DNA of 64,000 nucleotides, taken from the NCBI RefSeq assembly GCF_030162935.1, contig NZ_JASAUZ010000073.1:100852-164851 (forward strand). The letters are read 5' to 3'. The notes under the pieces are model-generated. The model was not told the DNA's origin. It saw only the letters and a program-made list of their open reading frames with translations, and did no database searches. The DNA comes from Comamonas halotolerans. Lineage in GTDB: Bacteria > Pseudomonadota > Gammaproteobacteria > Burkholderiales > Burkholderiaceae_C. This document shows positions 44,366-53,848 of this stretch, in pieces; the first letter of the stretch is position 1, and each line of letters opens with the position of its first letter. The position numbers were made by a program, and so were the translations under genes.

Positions 44366-45664
44366 CTAAGAAGTGTGCTTGCTTGGAAAGCTGCGTGCCA
44401 ATACGAAACACATCAGCAAGGTAGGAAGTGCGCTGCCTGCATTGGCAAAAACCAAAGGCATGCAGTGATAAAGCGCAATACCGGCAAGCCACAAGGCGAC
44501 GTAAGGCCATTGCACAGGTTGTGCATGTGCCATCCAGTTTGGAGCCTGAACCAGACGCTGTGCAGCGGGCTGCCACGCCAAGCGACCAAGAATCACGCCA
44601 AACAGTGGTACAAACACGGAGCTCAGCATCAGCAGGAAAGGCTCGATACTGTGCATGGGCAGCACCAGGGCCAGCAAAACGCAGACCACGGTCAGCAACA
44701 AGCCCCAGCGGCGCAGGCTCCAGCGCGGTGCAATGCTGTGGGCAGCCATAGCGCCGGAATAGGTGTCACCATAAGCATTGTCCACCTCATCAATCAGAAT
44801 CAGAGTCAGAGCAATCAAGCCACCCTGCGCCAGCAGCAAAGCAGTCACCAGATCCTGGCTGGGCAGTGTGAGGGTGACCAGCACACCCAACCCGTAGCAC
44901 CATATGTTCGCAACCGCAAAACCCAGCCATGTGCCGCGCATGGCACTGTGGCCATCTCGCCCATGACGTGCGTAGTCTGCAACCAGCGGGAGCCAGGAAA
45001 TGGGCATGGCAATCACCAAGTCCATGGCGGGCAGCCAGCCCATGCCGCCCGTGCCTTCGCGCTGCCACAGACTTTGCCAGCCTTGTGTAATGGACAGGCT
45101 CACAAAGTGCCAGCTTAACCACAGCAAGGACAGCACCACCAGCGGCAGTGCAATGCGTGCAATCAACTGGCGCACAAGCTTGAGCATGGAACCACTGATC
45201 AGCAAGGCAATGACTCCGCCCCACAGCAACGTCATGGCGATGGGCCAGAAATCAGCGGTCATGGTGCCTGCCTGACGGGCAATGGCCACGCTGGCGTCGC
45301 GCATCACCACCAACTCGAACGTGCCCCATCCAATGAGCTGCACCAGGTTCAGCAGAATCGGTAATTTGGCAAACTGACGGCCATAGACGTGGGTCATTAG
45401 CGCAGCGCTGGACAGACCGGTATCACATGCGATTTTGGCCATCCAGCCAAGCAGGCCGGCACCCAACAATGATCCCAGGCAGATCGCCAGAACTGCTTGC
45501 TGGGTGGATAGTGCAGGTAGAAGATATGCCCCCACCTGCATGACCAGCAGGCCAACGCCCAAGCTGAACCACAACGCTGCATGGTCACGGGTGGAAAAAA
45601 CGCGCTCTGATGGGGAGGTGGGTGAAAGCGCCTGGTTGGCAGACGCTGAAGAAGAGGAATGCAT
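44366..45664 (-). CDS. cytX: Putative hydroxymethylpyrimidine transporter CytX
   Basis: The 432-residue protein has about 12 membrane helices and belongs to the nucleobase:cation symporter-1 (cytosine permease) family. Pieces such as DHAALWFSLGVGLLVMQVGA, VYGRQFAKLPILLNLVQLIG and SWLPLVADYAR fit CytX. A TPP riboswitch lies upstream, which is typical for CytX and supports HMP or HMP-like precursor uptake. It starts MHSSSSASANQALSP; the N-terminus is polar and variable. Confidence 0.88.
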   Translation of the reverse strand: MHSSSSASANQALSPTSPSERVFSTRDHAALWFSLGVGLLVMQVGAYLLPALSTQQAVLAICLGSLLGAGLLGWMAKIACDTGLSSAALMTHVYGRQFAKLPILLNLVQLIGWGTFELVVMRDASVAIARQAGTMTADFWPIAMTLLWGGVIALLISGSMLKLVRQLIARIALPLVVLSLLWLSWHFVSLSITQGWQSLWQREGTGGMGWLPAMDLVIAMPISWLPLVADYARHGRDGHSAMRGTWLGFAVANIWCYGLGVLVTLTLPSQDLVTALLLAQGGLIALTLILIDEVDNAYGDTYSGAMAAHSIAPRWSLRRWGLLLTVVCVLLALVLPMHSIEPFLLMLSSVFVPLFGVILGRLAWQPAAQRLVQAPNWMAHAQPVQWPYVALWLAGIALYHCMPLVFANAGSALPTLLMCFVLARSFPSKHTS

Positions 45665-45754
45665 GTGTGCTCCGTAAGCCTACGAAGCAGGGGCCGTGAC
45701 TGACGTGCAACCACACGCAGCATACGTGCATGCAGCTACCGGTAACCAACTACA

Positions 45755-45834
45755 GCTTCCCTGCGCGAGGATGATCTCAATCAGGTTCAAAGGGACTCTC
45801 TCAGCCCGCTGCTGTGACAGCAAGGGCACCCCTA
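45755..45834 (-). promoter_or_regulatory. TPP riboswitch upstream of cytX
   Basis: Minus strand: GGGGTGCCCTTGC, GGCTGAGAGAGTCCC, TTTGAACCTGATTGAGATCA, then a GCGCAGGGAAG 3' element. This is a near-consensus THI box, about 90 bases before the cytX ATG. Confidence 0.92.
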
Positions 45835-46091
45835 GCGAATTGCCACCAAAGTGGCGGGCGGATTTTGCCTGGGGCCAAGAAAAAAGGCCAGCGCTTTGGC
45901 TGGGTTGACCTGTTTTCCTGATGTTGTTGGTTTTCTTGCAGATGGCACCGAAGCTTAGACGTGAGCTTCGAGGGGCTCTCGGCTATCTCACCCGGAAATG
46001 GTTGTTAGGTCGTACAGCTTTGCCTTCAAATTCCCATCACCAGCAGTGTTTTGCGCATGTAACAAAACAAGTACGCCGCAGTGCCCAATTC

Positions 46092-46934
46092 TCACGATTT
46101 GCCCGTTGTATTGCGCTGCTCCCACATGCGCAGACCATAGGCGCTGGCGAGTATGAATAGCGCAAAGGCATTGGTTGAGATTACGGCGATGCGAAAGAGA
46201 TTCAAATCCTGAGGCTGCAGAACCCAGGGTTTGCCATGTCGCTCAAACAAGTATCCGATGGTGCAGGCAGCAAAAATGCTTGCTGCGAGGAGCACATAGC
46301 GAATCGGATTGGGTTGGGATGCGGTGGATGCTCGCCGCATTGCAGTGGCCTGTTTGCCAGGGCTGGTATCCAGAAGAGGCAAGCTCTTTGCCAGCCAGCG
46401 CCGATACACCAGCAATAGAGCTGTTACGCCGAGCAGGGAGCTGGCATGCTGGAGCAGATGATAGACATGCCATTGTCGCGCACCTATTTGGAATACTGGG
46501 GCTTGCAGGATGGGAAGTGCTTTGACGACAGCACTTGACGCGTGGGTGAGCGAATCCCATGCAATATGGCTTGCCGCGCCCAGCATTAATCCTAGCGCGA
46601 TCCATGGCCAAGCCGCCACGGTTGTGGCTGCATTCTTCCCATGTGCAGCTGGTGGGGAAGCGTATGCAATTGCGCTGCGATGTGGCTCGGGTAGCAGGTT
46701 AATCAATGCGTCGCGTGACAGGTTCAACAGTAGCAGCACCAATCCGCCCAGTGGCAAACAGAAGACGAAAAGACCGAGCCAGGAATGTGAAAGCCTAGCC
46801 CATGGCAACTGATTCAAGTAGTACGCAAAGTCTGGAGACAGGCTGCCGATCACCAAGGCACAAAGCGGTATACGGCCCCATCCCAGACAACGAAGAGGCA
46901 GGATGGCAGCGGGGTGGGCAAAGGTCCAGGGCAT
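46092..46934 (-). CDS. DUF4184 family membrane protein
   Basis: The 280-residue protein begins MPWTFAHPAAILPLR and continues IGSLSPDFAYYL, the hallmark N-terminus of DUF4184. Six or so hydrophobic segments follow, with AASHIAWDSLTHASSAVV and ARQWHVYHLLQHASSLLG carrying conserved histidines and aspartates reminiscent of membrane metal-dependent hydrolases. The function of the family is not known. It stands alone; the upstream 660 bases contain no gene I can support. Confidence 0.82.
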   Translation of the reverse strand: MPWTFAHPAAILPLRCLGWGRIPLCALVIGSLSPDFAYYLNQLPWARLSHSWLGLFVFCLPLGGLVLLLLNLSRDALINLLPEPHRSAIAYASPPAAHGKNAATTVAAWPWIALGLMLGAASHIAWDSLTHASSAVVKALPILQAPVFQIGARQWHVYHLLQHASSLLGVTALLLVYRRWLAKSLPLLDTSPGKQATAMRRASTASQPNPIRYVLLAASIFAACTIGYLFERHGKPWVLQPQDLNLFRIAVISTNAFALFILASAYGLRMWEQRNTTGKS

Positions 46935-47597
46935 CTTGCAAGCCTAGCAGACACAGCTTGTTGTTCGAGGCTTTGTGATTGCTCGTCAAGTAGTTGCTTG
47001 AGGGAATCGTGAAGTTTGACCGTGATGAACAAATAGCCTGAATTACGGACTGGGTTTGTTGTCAAAACACCTGCCGTACGAGGGTCAGGGAAGGCTGTAG
47101 CGCTCTATGACTTCAGTGTGTGATGCATGAATCGACCCGGCGTTGAAGGAGAGTTTGCGTTTTTTACAGTCTGATCCTTGTCATCTATGGAGGACATTTG
47201 CGAGGGGAACATCGAGGCTAAAAAATGAGCAGCCTGGGCCAGGTAACTGCAGCCTGCGTGTGCGCAAAGCTCACTTTGTGCTGGTCTGAGCAGTAACCGA
47301 CAAGGTGCTATGGCTGAGGTGTCTGACCGCTTGTAGGGAAGTTGCCCGTTTGAACAATTCCAGTGATTCGTTTGCAGCAGGTTGAACATGCAGGCTTGAC
47401 GAACTGATTGAGCATTTGCGGAGTGCACAGGTGCGTGCCGTGTAACGGTTAAGGTCACCGATCTGTACATTTTCGCAATCAAGTCCTTGGTTGATGCCTC
47501 TTGGAGGTTGCTTGTGCGATAGGGATTAGCAGGTCAGAAATGTTGCCTTGACGCTGTTGCGGCAAGACGCTGGTTCAAAGACTCTAAACTTCAGGTC
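46935..47597. other. Long intergenic stretch, no supported gene
   Basis: These 663 bases separate two divergent genes. Short frames exist on both strands (for example 47105-47482 minus, 125 codons) but lack ribosome sites, family resemblance or a coding-like composition. I see no tRNA, terminator or repeat. Promoters of the two neighbours must lie here. Confidence 0.4.
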
Positions 47598-47888
47598 ATG
47601 CCAAATCTTTATGAAGCTCTGATCGGTCTTTTGCGTGAGCATTGGAAGAGTCACAACAATGCCTACCCTCAACGCATTGAGTTGAGTGCCAATGATTTCC
47701 AAGCGTTGATGGCCGAGCGCAAGCTGGTCAACGACACCATGAATTTCAAGTTAACGCCAGGCTGGGAGCAAAGCTTTCATGGCGCTGTGGTGCAGCAAGC
47801 GGATGTGAGTTGCATGGTGGATGTGAACGGTCAGCGTATTCCGGTGACATTGGGCAGCCCCGAGGTGTCAGAGAACAAGCCGGAGTAA
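47598..47888 (+). CDS. Small protein of unknown function
   Basis: The 96-residue protein (MPNLYEALIGLLREHWKSHN start) has no signal peptide, membrane segment or recognised motif. The sequence is balanced, with a probable N-terminal helix and several beta strands (VVQQADVSCMVDVNGQRIPV). It ends in polar, Pro/Glu-rich residues. It is followed by 431 bases without a gene and then a Crp/Fnr regulator. I do not recognise the family. Confidence 0.6.
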   Translation: MPNLYEALIGLLREHWKSHNNAYPQRIELSANDFQALMAERKLVNDTMNFKLTPGWEQSFHGAVVQQADVSCMVDVNGQRIPVTLGSPEVSENKPE

Positions 47889-48319
47889 GTTGCTATCCAG
47901 CACCGACTTACAGGTGTTGGCGTGTGATGCAGCAAAGCGGTATCGCCGGGCCAGAGATGGTTCAGGCGCTGCCGCTTTTTTATTTCCACATGGGCTGCAT
48001 TGCCGGATTGGCGGTGAAGCTCCGAAGGTGTGATGCGTGCTTGGTCAATCAAGCAATTGCAGGCTGCTGCCTTTCATATTCCGCAGGGCAGAAAACTCGT
48101 TGAGAAAAAGCAGAAGACGTGGAGACAGTAATTCGCTGGAGAGGACCTGACGAGCATTTGTTTGCAAACGCCAAAGGGTTAACCCTAGGGATTTTCCATC
48201 GGTAAAGCAAAGGCTGTCACTTTTTGGACAACTTGGGGGATGTGAAGTCGTCGGAGTGTGAAATGCGCCGGTCTCTGACGCGACAATGGTTCGGTATTCA
48301 GTCACAGAAACGACAGACC
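47889..48319. other. Intergenic stretch before the Crp/Fnr gene
   Basis: No gene, RNA or terminator is recognised in these 431 bases. An open frame from 48224 runs into the regulator but its first 32 codons do not fit the family. Confidence 0.35.
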
Positions 48320-49039
48320 ATGGACGACCCGATTCTTACTATCGAAGAACGTGAAGCGATCAACTCAGGTCGCTGGTTTTCTTCACTCTCCCCTTCACTA
48401 AGGCACGACATCCTGCGATGCGCTTACGTCAAACGATTCAAAGATGGTGCACTCTTGTGTGCCCGCGGCGAAGTGCCGGAGGAATGGTTTGCGTGCGCCA
48501 AGGGCGCGGTGCGGGTGAGTTCCACATCGATCACGGGCAAGCAAATCACGCTGACCTACGTAGAGCCGGGGCTGTGGTTTGGCGATACCTCGATTTTCGA
48601 CGGAGACAGACGGACACACGATGCGTATGCACACGGGCCGACCACGTTGCTGTGCGTGGCCAAGGCCGACTTCAAACGCATCCTGGCGACGCATACCGAG
48701 TTTTACGAAGCCATGTTGTGGCTGGCAGCACGTCGCATTCGCCAGCTGTACGGTTTGGTGGAAGACCTCAATACTTTGCCGTTGCGTGCACGGCTGGCCA
48801 AGCAGTTGCTGCACCTGGCGCGCAGCTACGGTATTCCCAGTCTTGCCAATGGCGAGGAAATTCGAATCGGCCTGCAGCTTGCGCAGGAAGAGTTGGCCCA
48901 GCTGCTCGGGGCATCACGCCAGCGCGTGAACCAGGAGCTCAAGGGAATGGAGCGCGAAAACATCATCCGCATCGAACCGGGCGGATTGGTGGTGCGCGAC
49001 CGCGATGGGCTGCTGCGCATCGTGGAAACTGACCTTTAA
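48320..49039 (+). CDS. Crp/Fnr family transcriptional regulator
   Basis: The 239-residue regulator has a cyclic-nucleotide-binding-type domain (about 20-140, GRWFSSLSPSLRHDILRCA, LTYVEPGLWFGDTSIFDG), a dimer helix and a C-terminal HTH (about 180-225, LAQEELAQLLGASRQRVNQE). There is no N-terminal cysteine cluster, so it is not an oxygen-sensing FNR. The start at 48320 gives MDDPILTIEEREAI. It lies just before, and on the same strand as, a phosphotransferase (6 bases gap) and an acyl-CoA dehydrogenase, so it may control them. Effector unknown. Confidence 0.88.
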   Translation: MDDPILTIEEREAINSGRWFSSLSPSLRHDILRCAYVKRFKDGALLCARGEVPEEWFACAKGAVRVSSTSITGKQITLTYVEPGLWFGDTSIFDGDRRTHDAYAHGPTTLLCVAKADFKRILATHTEFYEAMLWLAARRIRQLYGLVEDLNTLPLRARLAKQLLHLARSYGIPSLANGEEIRIGLQLAQEELAQLLGASRQRVNQELKGMERENIIRIEPGGLVVRDRDGLLRIVETDL

Positions 49040-49045
49040 AGACAT

Positions 49046-50146
49046 ATGAGCAACTTTGATCATTTTGTAGGTACCAAACCCGTCTCTGAAACACATGCTT
49101 TTGATGTGACAGCACTGAGCCAATGGATGGCGCAGCACGTGGCTGGCTTTGAAGGGCCGGTGACGGTGGAGATGTTCAAGGGTGGGCAATCCAACCCGAC
49201 CTACAAACTGGTCACGCCGGGGCGCAGTTATGTCATGCGCTCCAAACCAGGGCCAGTGGCCAGATTGCTGCCTTCTGCGCATGCGATTGAGCGCGAGTTC
49301 AAGGTCATGCGTGGTCTGGCGGGCACCGATGTGCCGGTGCCGCACATGTACGCGCTGTGTGAAGATGAGGCCATCATTGGCCGCGCCTTCTACATCATGG
49401 AGTTCAAGGATGGCCGCGTGTTGTGGGACCAATCCCTGCCAGACATGAGCAACACGGAGCGTGCAGCCATCTACAACGAGATGAACCGTGTAATTGCTGC
49501 TTTGCACACTGTGGATGTGCACCAGCAAGGTCTGGCGGACTATGGCAAGCCCGGCAATTACTTTGAGCGCCAGATCAGCCGCTGGAGCAAGCAGTACGTG
49601 GCCTCCATCACGCAGCCCATTGAGGAAATGGACAAGCTGATGGCCTGGCTGCCAGCCAATTTGCCCGAGAGCGCCAAAGATGAACGCAAGGTCTCCATCG
49701 TGCATGGGGACTACCGCCTCGACAACGTCATGTTCGCGCCAGATGCAGCAAAGGTGATTGCGGTTCTGGACTGGGAGCTGTCCACGCTGGGGCACCCGCT
49801 GGCGGACTTCAGCTACCACTGCATGGCCTGGCATATCCCTGCCAGTCTGGGGCGTGGCATTGGTGGCGTGGATATTGAAGCCCTGGGTATTCCCTCAGAG
49901 GCACAGTACATGCGCCTATATTGCGAGCGCACGGGTCTGGCGACGCCGGAGCAGCTCCAGGCGGACTGGAATTTTTATCTGGCCTACAACATGTTCCGCA
50001 TCGCGGCCATTTTGCAGGGCATTGCCAAACGTGTGGAGGCAGGTACGGCCTCCAGCGCGCAGGCCAAAGCATCAGGTGACACGGCACGTCCGATGGCCCA
50101 GCTGGCTTGGTCCTATGCGCAAAAACACAGCGCCAGCCAGCGCTGA
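49046..50146 (+). CDS. ACAD10/11-type phosphotransferase (APH fold)
   Basis: The 366-residue kinase-fold protein has MFKGGQSNPTYKLV as the nucleotide loop, the catalytic segment IVHGDYRLDNVMF and the metal-binding AVLDWELSTLGHPLADF. It belongs to the group fused to acyl-CoA dehydrogenase in ACAD10/11 and related to LvaA of levulinate catabolism, where the kinase phosphorylates 4-hydroxyacyl-CoA. An acyl-CoA dehydrogenase gene follows 91 bases downstream. The substrate is inferred only by family and neighbour. Confidence 0.87.
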   Translation: MSNFDHFVGTKPVSETHAFDVTALSQWMAQHVAGFEGPVTVEMFKGGQSNPTYKLVTPGRSYVMRSKPGPVARLLPSAHAIEREFKVMRGLAGTDVPVPHMYALCEDEAIIGRAFYIMEFKDGRVLWDQSLPDMSNTERAAIYNEMNRVIAALHTVDVHQQGLADYGKPGNYFERQISRWSKQYVASITQPIEEMDKLMAWLPANLPESAKDERKVSIVHGDYRLDNVMFAPDAAKVIAVLDWELSTLGHPLADFSYHCMAWHIPASLGRGIGGVDIEALGIPSEAQYMRLYCERTGLATPEQLQADWNFYLAYNMFRIAAILQGIAKRVEAGTASSAQAKASGDTARPMAQLAWSYAQKHSASQR

Positions 50147-50237
50147 ATTGCAAGTCTTTCCCTTATGTGTAAGTCGGCTGCAACTGCCGGGGGCAGTGCA
50201 CGCCCATGTTGGCTAGTTAAACCAAAAGGAGCGCTCC

Positions 50238-51512
50238 ATGGACTTTGATTACTCCCCAAAAACCAAGGAATTGCAGGCACGTTTGCTGCGATTCATGGAT
50301 GAGCACATCTATCCCAACGAGGAGGCATTTCATCAAGAACTGGAAGCCAACACCCAGGCAGGCAAGCGCTGGACACCACTGCAGCTGATCGAGGGGTTGA
50401 AAGACAAGGCCAAAGAGCAGGGCTTGTGGAACCTGTTTTTGCCAAAAGATTCTGCCGAGATCGCAGGGGTGCAGGGTGCAGGTCTGACAAATCAGGAGTA
50501 CGCGCCGTTGGCCGAAATCATGGGGCGTGTGGGCTGGGCATCGGAGGTGTTCAACTGTTCAGCACCAGATACCGGCAATATGGAGACCATCGCGCGATAT
50601 GGCACTGCAGAACATCGTGAGCAATGGCTCAAACCTCTGCTCAATGGCGAGATCCGGTCTGCATTTGCCATGACGGAGCCCGAGGTGGCCTCCAGCGATG
50701 CCACAAATATCTGCACGCGCATTGAGCGCCAGGGAGATGAATATGTGATCAATGGTCACAAGTGGTGGATTTCTGGTGCGGGTGACCCACGCTGCGCCAT
50801 CTACATCACCATGGGCAAGACCGATCCCGAGGCAGCCAGGCACTCGCAGCAAAGCATGGTGCTGGTGCCCGCAAACACGCCCGGTGTGCGTGTGGTGCGC
50901 CCCTTGAGTGTGCTGGGCTATGACGATGCACCCCATGGTCATATGGAAATGTATTTCGACAATGTACGGGTGCCAGCCAGTAATGTGCTGCTGGGTGAGG
51001 GCCGAGGCTTTGAGATTGCTCAGGGCCGTTTGGGCCCTGGTCGCATCCACCACTGCATGCGCCTGATCGGGCAGGCAGAACGTGCGCTGGAGTTGATGTG
51101 CAAGCGCGCATCCAGCCGTGTGGCATTTGGCAAGACGATTGCGCAGCAAACCGTAACCCAGGAGCGCATTGCCGAAGCTCGCTGCCGCATCGACATGGCG
51201 CGTCTGCTGACACTCAAGGCCGCCTGGATGATGGATACCGTTGGCAACAAGGTTGCTCGCACTGAAATTGCCATGATCAAGGTGGTGGCGCCCAAGCTCG
51301 CCTGCGATGTGATTGACTGGGCCATGCAAGTGCACGGTGGCGGTGGCATGAGCCAGGATTTTCCGCTGGCGCACGCGTATGCCAATTCGCGCACACTGCG
51401 TTTTGCTGATGGCCCGGACGAGGTGCACCGCAATGCGATTGCTAAATGGGAGCTGGGCAAGTACGGCAATTACGGTCGTGATGCCCAAGTTCCAATCACG
51501 CGCGGTGCCTGA
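50238..51512 (+). CDS. Acyl-CoA dehydrogenase (ACAD11/LvaC-like)
   Basis: The 424-residue flavoprotein has [20 protein letters not shown], the flavin/substrate region [15 protein letters not shown] and ends with [16 protein letters not shown] and [20 protein letters not shown]. Length and pattern resemble the ACAD10/11 branch, which includes the levulinate enzyme LvaC acting on phosphorylated 4-hydroxyacyl-CoA. The start ATG is preceded by AAAAGGAGCG. It follows the phosphotransferase and is ended by a strong terminator. Confidence 0.88.
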   Translation: MDFDYSPKTKELQARLLRFMDEHIYPNEEAFHQELEANTQAGKRWTPLQLIEGLKDKAKEQGLWNLFLPKDSAEIAGVQGAGLTNQEYAPLAEIMGRVGWASEVFNCSAPDTGNMETIARYGTAEHREQWLKPLLNGEIRSAFAMTEPEVASSDATNICTRIERQGDEYVINGHKWWISGAGDPRCAIYITMGKTDPEAARHSQQSMVLVPANTPGVRVVRPLSVLGYDDAPHGHMEMYFDNVRVPASNVLLGEGRGFEIAQGRLGPGRIHHCMRLIGQAERALELMCKRASSRVAFGKTIAQQTVTQERIAEARCRIDMARLLTLKAAWMMDTVGNKVARTEIAMIKVVAPKLACDVIDWAMQVHGGGGMSQDFPLAHAYANSRTLRFADGPDEVHRNAIAKWELGKYGNYGRDAQVPITRGA

Positions 51513-51555
51513 GTGATGCCTGATCTGCTTTGACTGAAATAGCAGTTCAGGCCAC

Positions 51556-51586
51556 AAAAAAAGCGACCCAGCGGGTCGCTTTTTTT
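51556..51586. terminator. Bidirectional terminator after the acyl-CoA dehydrogenase
   Basis: AAAAAAAGCGACCC pairs with GGGTCGCTTTTTT around a three-base loop. Confidence 0.93.
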
Positions 51587-51605
51587 AGCTGAAGCCGGGT
51601 GCGGC

Positions 51606-52391
51606 TTATTCAACCTTGGCCTTGGCCCGCAGCTCTTCCTGGAACTGCATCATCTTCTGCTGTTGCAGCTGTTCTGCAATCTGAGGCTTGACATCGTCCA
51701 GAGCTGGCATTTGCGCATCGCGCATATCATCCACGCGGATGATGTGCCAGCCGAACTGGCTCTTCACAGGCGCATCGCTGAGGCCGCCTTTTTTCAGCTT
51801 GAGCATGGCTTCCGTGAATTCAGGCACATAGTTGGCAGGGCTGGCCCAGCCCAGATCACCACCTTGGGCGCCCGATCCAGGATCCTTGGACTCTTTCTTG
51901 GCGATGTCTTCAAACTTTTTGCCAGCCTTGAGTTCTGCAATGATGGCCTTGGCGCGATCTTCCGATTCGACCAGAATGTGGCGAGCACGGTATTCCTTGC
52001 CAGCGTTGGCTGTGATGAACTTGTCGTATTCAGCCTTGATTTCGGCGTCAGAGACAGGGTTCTTCTTCTGGTAGTCCGTGAACAGTTCGCGGATCAGGAT
52101 GGTCTCGCGCGCCAGTTGCATTTGCTGTTTGAAGTCTGGGGTTGCATCCAAGCCGCGCTTGGCAGCTTCTTGCATGAAGACTTCACGCGCAATGATTTCT
52201 TCCTTGATCTGCTCATCCATCTCAGCAGGAACCTGGCGGCCCGAGCGCTCGATTTGCTGCTTCAGAGCTGTGACACGCTCCATGGGAACGGCCTTGCCAT
52301 TAACAATGGCCAAGTTTTGCGCAGAAGCCGAAAGGGCGGCTGTGCCCAACACAGCGACAGCCACGAGGCTGGGCAAAAGCTGTTTTTTCAT
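51606..52391 (-). CDS. Periplasmic parvulin-type peptidyl-prolyl isomerase
   Basis: The 261-residue protein has a signal peptide (MKKQLLPSLVAVAVLGTAAL, cut after ASAQ), a short SurA-like N-part and a parvulin domain (about 135-230, YRARHILVESEDRAKAIIAE, GAQGGDLGWASPANYVPEFT, SQFGWHIIRVDDMRD). It resembles the PrsA/PpiC chaperones that assist exported proteins. The start at 52391 is set by the signal peptide. It is the last gene after yciB and bolA on the minus strand. Confidence 0.9.
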   Translation of the reverse strand: MKKQLLPSLVAVAVLGTAALSASAQNLAIVNGKAVPMERVTALKQQIERSGRQVPAEMDEQIKEEIIAREVFMQEAAKRGLDATPDFKQQMQLARETILIRELFTDYQKKNPVSDAEIKAEYDKFITANAGKEYRARHILVESEDRAKAIIAELKAGKKFEDIAKKESKDPGSGAQGGDLGWASPANYVPEFTEAMLKLKKGGLSDAPVKSQFGWHIIRVDDMRDAQMPALDDVKPQIAEQLQQQKMMQFQEELRAKAKVE

Positions 52392-52470
52392 GCGGAAATC
52401 CAAGAAAAAGATTAGAGGTTGGTGCTTACCAACGACCGTTGGCAAGTCTTGAAGACTTTCAATCGTATGC

Positions 52471-52737
52471 TCAGAGCACTTCAATTGCCAGGGCATGCAG
52501 GCCCTGGTCGATAAAGTGTTGCAATGCATCATACACAAGCCGATGCTGTGCAACGCGGCGCTTGCCTTCAAAAACCGGAGCGGCTATGCGCACGCGAAAG
52601 TGCGTACCGAATCCTGTTCCGTTTGCGCCAGCGTGGCCGGCGTGGGCCGCACTTTCGTCAATGACTTCCAGCTGGCTGGGCGCGAGCTTGTCACGTAGAG
52701 CCTGCTCGATGGCAGCAGCAGTGATGGTTTCAGTCAT
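52471..52737 (-). CDS. BolA family protein
   Basis: The 88-residue protein has the BolA fold: [20 protein letters not shown], a conserved region [18 protein letters not shown] and a C-terminal alpha/beta end ([12 protein letters not shown]). BolA proteins bind iron-sulfur cluster carriers (monothiol glutaredoxins) and influence cell shape and stress responses. It overlaps yciB by eight bases and is followed by the parvulin gene, a common betaproteobacterial order. Confidence 0.9.
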   Translation of the reverse strand: MTETITAAAIEQALRDKLAPSQLEVIDESAAHAGHAGANGTGFGTHFRVRIAAPVFEGKRRVAQHRLVYDALQHFIDQGLHALAIEVL

Positions 52738-53293
52738 TGCTGGGCTCCTTGCTGCTGGTGTGCTCTGGCTCTTTCAGGTAACGCCCCAGGTATAGGGCTT
52801 GGCCCACCACAAACACCAGCATCAGTCCGATGCCACCAAACATCTTGAAGTTTACCCAGGTGTCGGTGTCAAAGTTGAAGGCCACCCACAGATTGAGCAC
52901 GCCCATGACAGCAAAAAAGCCTGTCCATGCCCAGTTAAGGGTGTTCCACACGGGCTCGGGAAGCTGCATCTGAGCGCCCATCAAGCTCTTGATGAAATTC
53001 TTTCTGAACAACACCAGACCGATAAGCAAGACACCGCCCATCAACCAGTACAGCACAGTGGGTTTCCATTTGATGAAGTTTTCATCATGGGCCAGCAAGG
53101 TGGCGCCACCGAACAGCACAATCACGCCCAGGCTGACCCACTGCATGGTTTCCACTTTGCCGTGCTTGAAGCGCAGGTAGGCAATTTGCACAATGGTGGC
53201 CACAATGGCCACCGCTGTTGCGGCGTAGATACCCCAGACCTTGAAGGCTGCAAAAAATAAAATGATGGGGAAGAAATCGATCAGCAGTTTCAT
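52730..53293 (-). CDS. yciB: Inner membrane-spanning septation protein A (YciB)
   Basis: The 187-residue protein has five to six membrane helices and starts [20 protein letters not shown], the typical YciB/IspZ opening; [18 protein letters not shown] and [20 protein letters not shown] follow. It is implicated in septation and envelope maintenance. The C-terminal tail is polar ([14 protein letters not shown]). It lies between msrB and bolA, in one probable operon. Confidence 0.93.
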   Translation of the reverse strand: MKLLIDFFPIILFFAAFKVWGIYAATAVAIVATIVQIAYLRFKHGKVETMQWVSLGVIVLFGGATLLAHDENFIKWKPTVLYWLMGGVLLIGLVLFRKNFIKSLMGAQMQLPEPVWNTLNWAWTGFFAVMGVLNLWVAFNFDTDTWVNFKMFGGIGLMLVFVVGQALYLGRYLKEPEHTSSKEPSND

Positions 53294-53375
53294 GAAAAAC
53301 GGTGGGGCTGTGCACAGCCCTCAGTCATGCGGAAAAGGGTCAAGCATGCCATAGCGCAGGCGTGGTGCTGACACT

Positions 53376-53397
53376 AAAACCTGCAGCTTGCAGGATT
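53376..53397 (-). terminator. Probable terminator after msrB
   Basis: On the minus strand CCTGCA pairs with TGCAGG around a three-base loop, followed by TTTTAG. Confidence 0.6.
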
Positions 53398-53428
53398 TAG
53401 TGCAGCAGGTCTCTGTTGAGCGTCTGGC

Positions 53429-53848
53429 TTACTCGCTATCAGGCGGTGCCTGGAAGTTGAGCGAAGCTGAATTCATGCAGTAACGCAGACCTGTTGGCTG
53501 TGGCCCGTCTTCAAATACATGGCCCAGGTGGGCGCCACATTGGCTGCACACTGTTTCGGTGCGGACCATATTGTGGCTGTGGTCCACAATTTCCTTGATG
53601 GCACCGGGCACGGCCTGGTAGAAGCTGGGCCAGCCGCAGCCTGCGTCAAATTTGGTCACCGAGTCAAACAGCTTGGCACCACAGCAGATGCAGTGGTAGC
53701 TGCCGTCAGCCCAGAACTGTTCGTATTTGCCGGTGAAAGGACGCTCCGTGGCTGCGTGACGCGTGACCTGGTAGGCGACGGGCTCGGCGCCTTGGGCCTG
53801 CAAGGCTTCAAGCCATTGAGCATCGGTTTTCTGGATAGGGTAGGTCAT
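53429..53848 (-). CDS. msrB: Peptide-methionine (R)-S-oxide reductase MsrB
   Basis: The 139-residue enzyme reduces methionine-R-sulfoxide in proteins. Zinc ligands are in [10 protein letters not shown] and [18 protein letters not shown], and the catalytic Cys is in [13 protein letters not shown]. The ATG at 53848 overlaps the selO stop (ATGA), so the two are coupled. Three extra residues from 53857 are less likely. Confidence 0.95.
   Translation of the reverse strand: MTYPIQKTDAQWLEALQAQGAEPVAYQVTRHAATERPFTGKYEQFWADGSYHCICCGAKLFDSVTKFDAGCGWPSFYQAVPGAIKEIVDHSHNMVRTETVCSQCGAHLGHVFEDGPQPTGLRYCMNSASLNFQAPPDSE

Noticed and set aside
47105..47482. 125-codon minus-strand frame in the 660-base gap
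   Set aside because: Composition is unlike a gene and no start signal or motif is present.
48032..48060. FNR-box-like sequence (TTGGTCAATCAA) before the Crp/Fnr gene
   Set aside because: Spacing is 12 rather than 14 bases and half-sites are imperfect, so it is not distinguishable from chance.
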